Of a DNA stretch of 47,150 nt, positions 44,793-47,150 are shown piece after piece (the first letter of the stretch is position 1; every line of letters begins with the position of its first letter). The position numbers were made by a program, and so were the translations under genes. The notes below the pieces were generated by a model. It ran no database searches. It had not been told where the DNA came from and saw nothing but the letters and a program-made list of their open reading frames with translations. The DNA is taken from positions 1-47,150 of the IMG/VR virus record IMGVR_UViG_3300037106_000005; one strand, given 5' to 3'. Origin of the DNA: a virus.

Positions 44793-46145
44793 TTATGAAG
44801 TCAGACCGTACAGATGGAAGTGACTATCCCTGAAGGTTCTCTTCATTCCCACGACTCCACGAATCTGATGCTTGGTCTTCGCTTCGTCGTTGGCCTGCAG
44901 ACCCTTTCCATCTTTGCCCTTGTCGATGTGAATATCCATTCCCTTCATGTACATATAGCGAAGGTACATGGTATCGGCAAAGTAGCACTCGTTGTCCTTG
45001 CCCATCATAGACATTTCGTAATCCGGCATGAAGTGAACCACCAGACCACCTGTCTGTGTGTAGGACTGGACTTCGAGTCCGAGATCGTTGCTGAGCTTCT
45101 CGTTGTAGCGGAGACGATCAGCAGCTGCATTGGCGAGCTGAGTGAGGAATCCGTAACCGCAGACTCCGAGCTTCTCCATCGAACCCTGGAGGCCGACACC
45201 CTTCAGAACCGTGTTGAGATTCGTCTGGGTCAGGGGCTTGCCAAGATTCAAGCGGTTGTCTGTGTTGTTCGGAACCCACTCGTCGAATCCTCCAGTGTAC
45301 CACACATACTTGCCGCCTGCACCCAGCTTGCGGTTCATACGACCAGAGAGGAATCCACGCTCGAGACGACGACTGAAGTCACGACGAGCGTTACGAGCTT
45401 TTCGCTGCCACTCATTCTCACCGAAGAGATCAGTGTTCTGAGCAACATCGTCCATCTCGTATGCAACCTTCATATCCTGAACGTAGTTGTTGACCACGAC
45501 AGGGTTCTGCGAGAACGACTGCGGACTTCCACTGCCTTCCTCAGCAGCCTCACCGATATGCCACACATAGGTTCCCGATGTAAGGTTCGGAGGAGCAGTC
45601 GGAATGGTTGTCGCTCCGACTCCACGCCTCACAGTAACCGCTGTGTTGGTTCCACCAGGAGTACCGATTGATAAGATCTCAACCACCTCTTCCGTTGCGT
45701 ATACTTCAGACCTTGCACCGTAAGTGATGATCGCTGTCGTGTGAAGATTGTCAGCGGAGTACGCGATACTCGTCCACGTTGACGCCGTTCCCTGTGTCGC
45801 ACCACCACCACCGCCCTGAACCTTCAGAAGCTGACCTGCCTGAAGCTGTGCGGCTTCAGCGTTAACGAAGGTCATAACGTCTTCGAGCGAACCTGACGAT
45901 GAGTCTGTATCAGTTACCAGCGTGAACTGAAACGCTCGGTATCCATCTTCAAAGTGTCTGGGCTCAGGATCAGTTGCTTCCCACTTCGGACACTTCGTGA
46001 CGAGGAAGTGAGCGAGGACAGCATAACCCCTCTCACGCCAGATAAAGAACTTGGACTTGTCTTTATCATACTTACGAGTTTCTGTGAACAAATCTACAAC
46101 ACCGTAACCTCCGGTGACTGCAGTGCCAAGACTTTCCGCCGCCAT
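44793..46145 (-). CDS. major capsid protein (DUF5309/SU10-like candidate)
   Basis: A 450-residue protein. It has an HK97-style organisation: variable N-terminus, long beta insertion (about 100-200) and a basic helical segment ('WQRKARNARRDFSRRLERGF', about 240-260), then 'VCGYGFLTQLANAAADRLRY', 'GLVVHFMPDYEMSMMGKDNE' and 'TKHQIRGVVGMKRTFRDSHF', a pattern I recall from DUF5309 capsids. It is downstream of scaffold. The ribosome site (AAGGGA) is inside the homing endonuclease gene. GC-richer, regular codons suggest high expression. Confidence 0.8.
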   Translation of the reverse strand: MAAESLGTAVTGGYGVVDLFTETRKYDKDKSKFFIWRERGYAVLAHFLVTKCPKWEATDPEPRHFEDGYRAFQFTLVTDTDSSSGSLEDVMTFVNAEAAQLQAGQLLKVQGGGGGATQGTASTWTSIAYSADNLHTTAIITYGARSEVYATEEVVEILSIGTPGGTNTAVTVRRGVGATTIPTAPPNLTSGTYVWHIGEAAEEGSGSPQSFSQNPVVVNNYVQDMKVAYEMDDVAQNTDLFGENEWQRKARNARRDFSRRLERGFLSGRMNRKLGAGGKYVWYTGGFDEWVPNNTDNRLNLGKPLTQTNLNTVLKGVGLQGSMEKLGVCGYGFLTQLANAAADRLRYNEKLSNDLGLEVQSYTQTGGLVVHFMPDYEMSMMGKDNECYFADTMYLRYMYMKGMDIHIDKGKDGKGLQANDEAKTKHQIRGVVGMKRTFRDSHFHLYGLTS

Positions 46146-46148
46146 ACT

Positions 46149-46646
46149 CTATCGTCCCTTCTTGTTGAGGAAGTTAATCTCTTCCTTAAGAGCTTTTCGT
46201 TTAGCTAATATTTCATCGTCTACTTTTCGGTGACCGCCAATTAGCAAGGTATCTTTATACTCTACTATTATTCTAGCCTGCCTTCTCTTAAGAAGAAGAA
46301 AGCTTTCTATCATTTCGCAGAGTACGTATCCCTCAAGTGTAGTAGCTTGCCAATGAAAACAATCCTTACTTCTCTCGTTAAAACCCTTGGACTTCCACAC
46401 ATTTCCACCAAAGGTATTATGTAAGAATATTATAAGTTTTTCATTGGTATTACCTACATACAGCCAGGGATGGAAAGAAACATCACCTCGACCTCTAACC
46501 TTCAAAGATATAGTTCCCTCGCCATCGACTATGCCCGCAAAGTAAGCAATGGTCTCTCTTGGAATTTGAGAATATCGACGTCTGATCTCAATATCCTTTA
46601 TCTCAGATATGTTCATTGTAAGCATATCAAGATCAGACATTTCCAT
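46149..46646 (-). CDS. LAGLIDADG homing endonuclease
   Basis: A 165-residue protein with GAGGA nine bases before ATG. 'YFAGIVDGEGTI' (35-46) is one LAGLIDADG helix with catalytic D41 (or E43) in position. A single motif implies a homodimer. 'VGNTNEKLIIFLHNTFGG' and the 'HWQATTLEGYVLCEMIESFL' region fit the family. It lies between scaffold and capsid genes and ends four bases before the capsid ATG, containing that gene's ribosome site. No intron is visible, so it is free-standing. Confidence 0.88.
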   Translation of the reverse strand: MEMSDLDMLTMNISEIKDIEIRRRYSQIPRETIAYFAGIVDGEGTISLKVRGRGDVSFHPWLYVGNTNEKLIIFLHNTFGGNVWKSKGFNERSKDCFHWQATTLEGYVLCEMIESFLLLKRRQARIIVEYKDTLLIGGHRKVDDEILAKRKALKEEINFLNKKGR

Positions 46647-46676
46647 TCTAGATTATCCTCTATTAAATTGTTAAGA

Positions 46677-47150
46677 CTAATCCCCGAACTCGTCTCGGAA
46701 CTCCTTGAAGCCAGCCGAGACCTTGCTCGGATCAGTGTCTGTTCCACTCACCCCAGCTATAGAACCGGGGAGCTTGTCTTGCTTCCCTCGTTTTCGGTTC
46801 TGTACCTGGTCTACTATGTTCTGCAGATGCCAGTCAAAGTACCTAAGGCGAGCGATGGACTCGAAGTCTATCGGGTGATTTTTAGCCCAGTTGACGATCT
46901 CCTGATCGAATTGAGCATCCGATAACTTGTACTCCTTCATCACCTTCTGTTTTGACTCTTGCAATCTTGCCTCAAGCTTTCTAGTCTCATTCAGGCGGGT
47001 GTTCTCGCCTTCCAATCTTTGTCGCTGTGTTTGCTCCCTTAGTGTAGCCTCGCGCTCACGGATACGATAGCTGATAGTTCCTTCTTCGTAGGCTTGGGCC
47101 TGATCGTAGGAAGCTAATTCTTCAGCTGTGAACTCCTTCTTGAGCGACTG
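46677..47150 (-). CDS. scaffold protein, C-terminal part (continues at window start)
   Basis: The reading frame enters from the window's right edge and ends with TAG at 46677. Positions 47024-47150 duplicate 1-127, and in the circle the codon spanning the seam is CGA (position 1, then 47023-47022). Residues include a charged helix ('RLNETRKLEARLQESKQKVM') and an acidic-basic tail with 'GFKEFRDEFGD', a form usual for scaffold ends that touch coat protein. The N-terminal part is described at 1-637. Confidence 0.72.
   Translation of the reverse strand, partial: QSLKKEFTAEELASYDQAQAYEEGTISYRIREREATLREQTQRQRLEGENTRLNETRKLEARLQESKQKVMKEYKLSDAQFDQEIVNWAKNHPIDFESIARLRYFDWHLQNIVDQVQNRKRGKQDKLPGSIAGVSGTDTDPSKVSAGFKEFRDEFGD
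47024..47150. repeat. terminal repeat, right copy
   Basis: Identical to 1-127. See the left copy. Removing one copy gives a 47,023-bp circle. Confidence 0.93.

Overview
This window is a complete tailed-phage genome assembled as a circle. Its last 127 bases (47024-47150) repeat its first 127, and one gene (the scaffold) reads in frame across the seam, so the unique length is 47,023 bp. The virion genes point to a short-tailed, podovirus-like particle: a large terminase, a P22-type portal, scaffold, major capsid protein, adaptor-like proteins, a 977-residue nozzle-like protein and a 1,323-residue ejection-type protein, with no tape measure, tail tube or sheath. There is no recognisable integrase, repressor, DNA or RNA polymerase, primase, tRNA or CRISPR array. 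I infer a lytic phage that depends on the host polymerases. Several proteins carry Sec signal peptides ending in A-Q or S-Q, a pattern common in the Bacteroidota/Chlorobiota/Ignavibacteriota group. Strong AGGAGG ribosome sites and TTGACA/TATATT promoters argue against a typical Bacteroidia host. The host guess is therefore weak: perhaps an Ignavibacteria- or Chlorobi-like bacterium.

Layout. Two transcription blocks diverge from an AT-rich, gene-free region (7253-7863). That region holds a degenerate 56-bp tandem repeat and is the best candidate for an origin or control region. The rightward block (7918-24425) carries about 45 small, tightly packed, mostly unknown genes, many of them zinc-ribbon microproteins. 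It also carries a DNA-metabolism core: a Rad52-like annealing candidate, an N4-cytosine-type methyltransferase, a DnaB-type helicase, a Hjc-like nuclease candidate, a DEDD exonuclease and a Lar-like anti-restriction protein. It ends at a hairpin (24439-24464) where it meets the leftward block. The leftward block runs from 7218 through the seam to 24528. In order of transcription it holds small genes, terminase, portal, scaffold, capsid, decoration and adaptor candidates, a propeller protein, a probable lysis cassette, neck and nozzle, ejection proteins, an ATP-grasp enzyme, fibre genes and a run of secreted fibre-like proteins.

Control. Seven sites share a -35 TTGAC(A/T), an exactly 17-bp spacer and a -10 TATATT or TATAAT: 3021, 7224, 7868, 8971, 10153, 12882 and 13841. 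They drive the rightward block in segments and the leftward block from 7224 and 3021. Between rightward segments lie structured non-coding stretches (8782-8950, 10795-10874, 13645-13829) that look like attenuators or small RNAs. Four free-standing homing endonucleases (two HNH-AP2, one HNH, one LAGLIDADG) are fitted into operons without gaps.

Caveat. All function calls come from reading the sequence and from memory of protein families. No searches were run. Most small genes are supported by reading frame, ribosome-binding site and stop/start overlaps only.
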